From an uncultured Blautia sp. (GTDB lineage: Bacteria > Bacillota > Clostridia > Lachnospirales > Lachnospiraceae), in NCBI GenBank assembly GCA_934364795.1, contig CAKRMK010000021.1, positions 1 through 51,128 on the forward strand: 51,128 nt of DNA, written 5' to 3'. A model generated the notes under the pieces. That model saw only the letters and a program-made list of their open reading frames with translations, was not told where the DNA came from and did no database searches. Numbering within the stretch: position 1 is the first letter of the stretch; each line of letters starts with the position of its first letter. The position numbers and the translations under genes are program-made. Of this stretch, positions 51,055 to 51,128 are shown piece by piece.

Positions 51055-51128
51055 TGGATGGAGAAGGATTCGAACCTTCGAAGGCATCGCCAGCAGATTT
51101 ACAGTCTGTCCCCTTTGGCCACTCGGGA
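51055..51128 (-). tRNA. tRNA-Tyr (GTA), 5' end cut by the window edge
   Basis: Read on the minus strand: a D-arm with GAGTGGCC, an anticodon loop CTGTAAA with anticodon GTA (51102-51100), a long variable arm typical of class II tRNA-Tyr, the T-arm GAAGG-TTCGAAT-CCTTC and the acceptor 3' strand TCCATCC plus discriminator A. The first acceptor bases lie outside the window. CCA is not encoded, consistent with the presence of cca in this window. Confidence 0.95.

Overview
The window looks like part of the chromosome of an endospore-forming Clostridia, most likely a Lachnospiraceae (inference from gene content and order; no database search was possible). It has the order hup-rqcP-yabP-yabQ-divIC-spoIIE-tilS-hpt-ftsH known from spore-forming Firmicutes, and also rpsF-ssb-rpsR and gdpP-rplI-dnaB. 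Further spore genes are cwlD, a cotS-like gene and a GH18 gene. AGGAGG-type ribosome binding sites and GTG/TTG starts are common. No prophage, insertion sequence, rRNA operon or CRISPR array was seen.

Layout. 1-2.9 kb: an NCS2 nucleobase permease facing a PPi-type phosphofructokinase. 3-6.6 kb: a palindrome-rich spacer, then a three-gene operon with an unknown protein, a VWA/DUF2201-like protein and a MoxR-like AAA+ ATPase. 6.6-8.6 kb: class B sortase, sirtuin, DUF951 protein. 8.6-14.7 kb: ribosomal and replication genes (rpsF, ssb, rpsR, gdpP, rplI, dnaB) and a MerR-type regulator. 14.7-17.1 kb: ferredoxin and a DUF1858 protein transcribed divergently, mecA, and a small gene that appears to start at ACG. 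17.3-24.1 kb: GH18 protein, cwlD and two large polytopic membrane proteins. 24.1-29.5 kb: sua5, rpiB, comEB, a T-box leader with proS, and cca. 29.6-38 kb: cotS-like gene and the sporulation/division/tRNA-modification cluster ending in ftsH. 38.3-41.9 kb: GH13 glycosidase and an MFS transporter. 41.9-49.6 kb: a compact signalling locus. 49.6-51.1 kb: glycerol dehydrogenase and a tRNA-Tyr cut by the window edge.

The most interesting region is the signalling locus at 41931-49579. A TMEM43-like membrane protein is divergent from a 7TM sensor whose kinase domain is degenerate. That sensor overlaps a true histidine kinase, followed by a NarL-type response regulator, a zinc-ribbon protein with a Met/Asn/Gly repeat, and two exported proteins. 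A 21-bp imperfect palindrome (17 of 21 positions identical) lies upstream of both the TMEM43 gene and the zinc-ribbon gene. In both cases it is exactly 20 nt from a -10 box. It is a strong candidate operator for the response regulator and would define a small regulon.

Other notable items: two 74-bp tandem units behind tRNA-Tyr, each carrying a copy of the tRNA 3' end and a terminator; two families of short palindromic intergenic repeats; hairpins that bury the ribosome binding sites of cwlD and the cotS-like gene; a spoIIE promoter with the unusual 21-bp spacer; an eight-unit 13-bp minisatellite ending at the comEB ribosome binding site; and a short SpoIIE without the multi-pass membrane domain.
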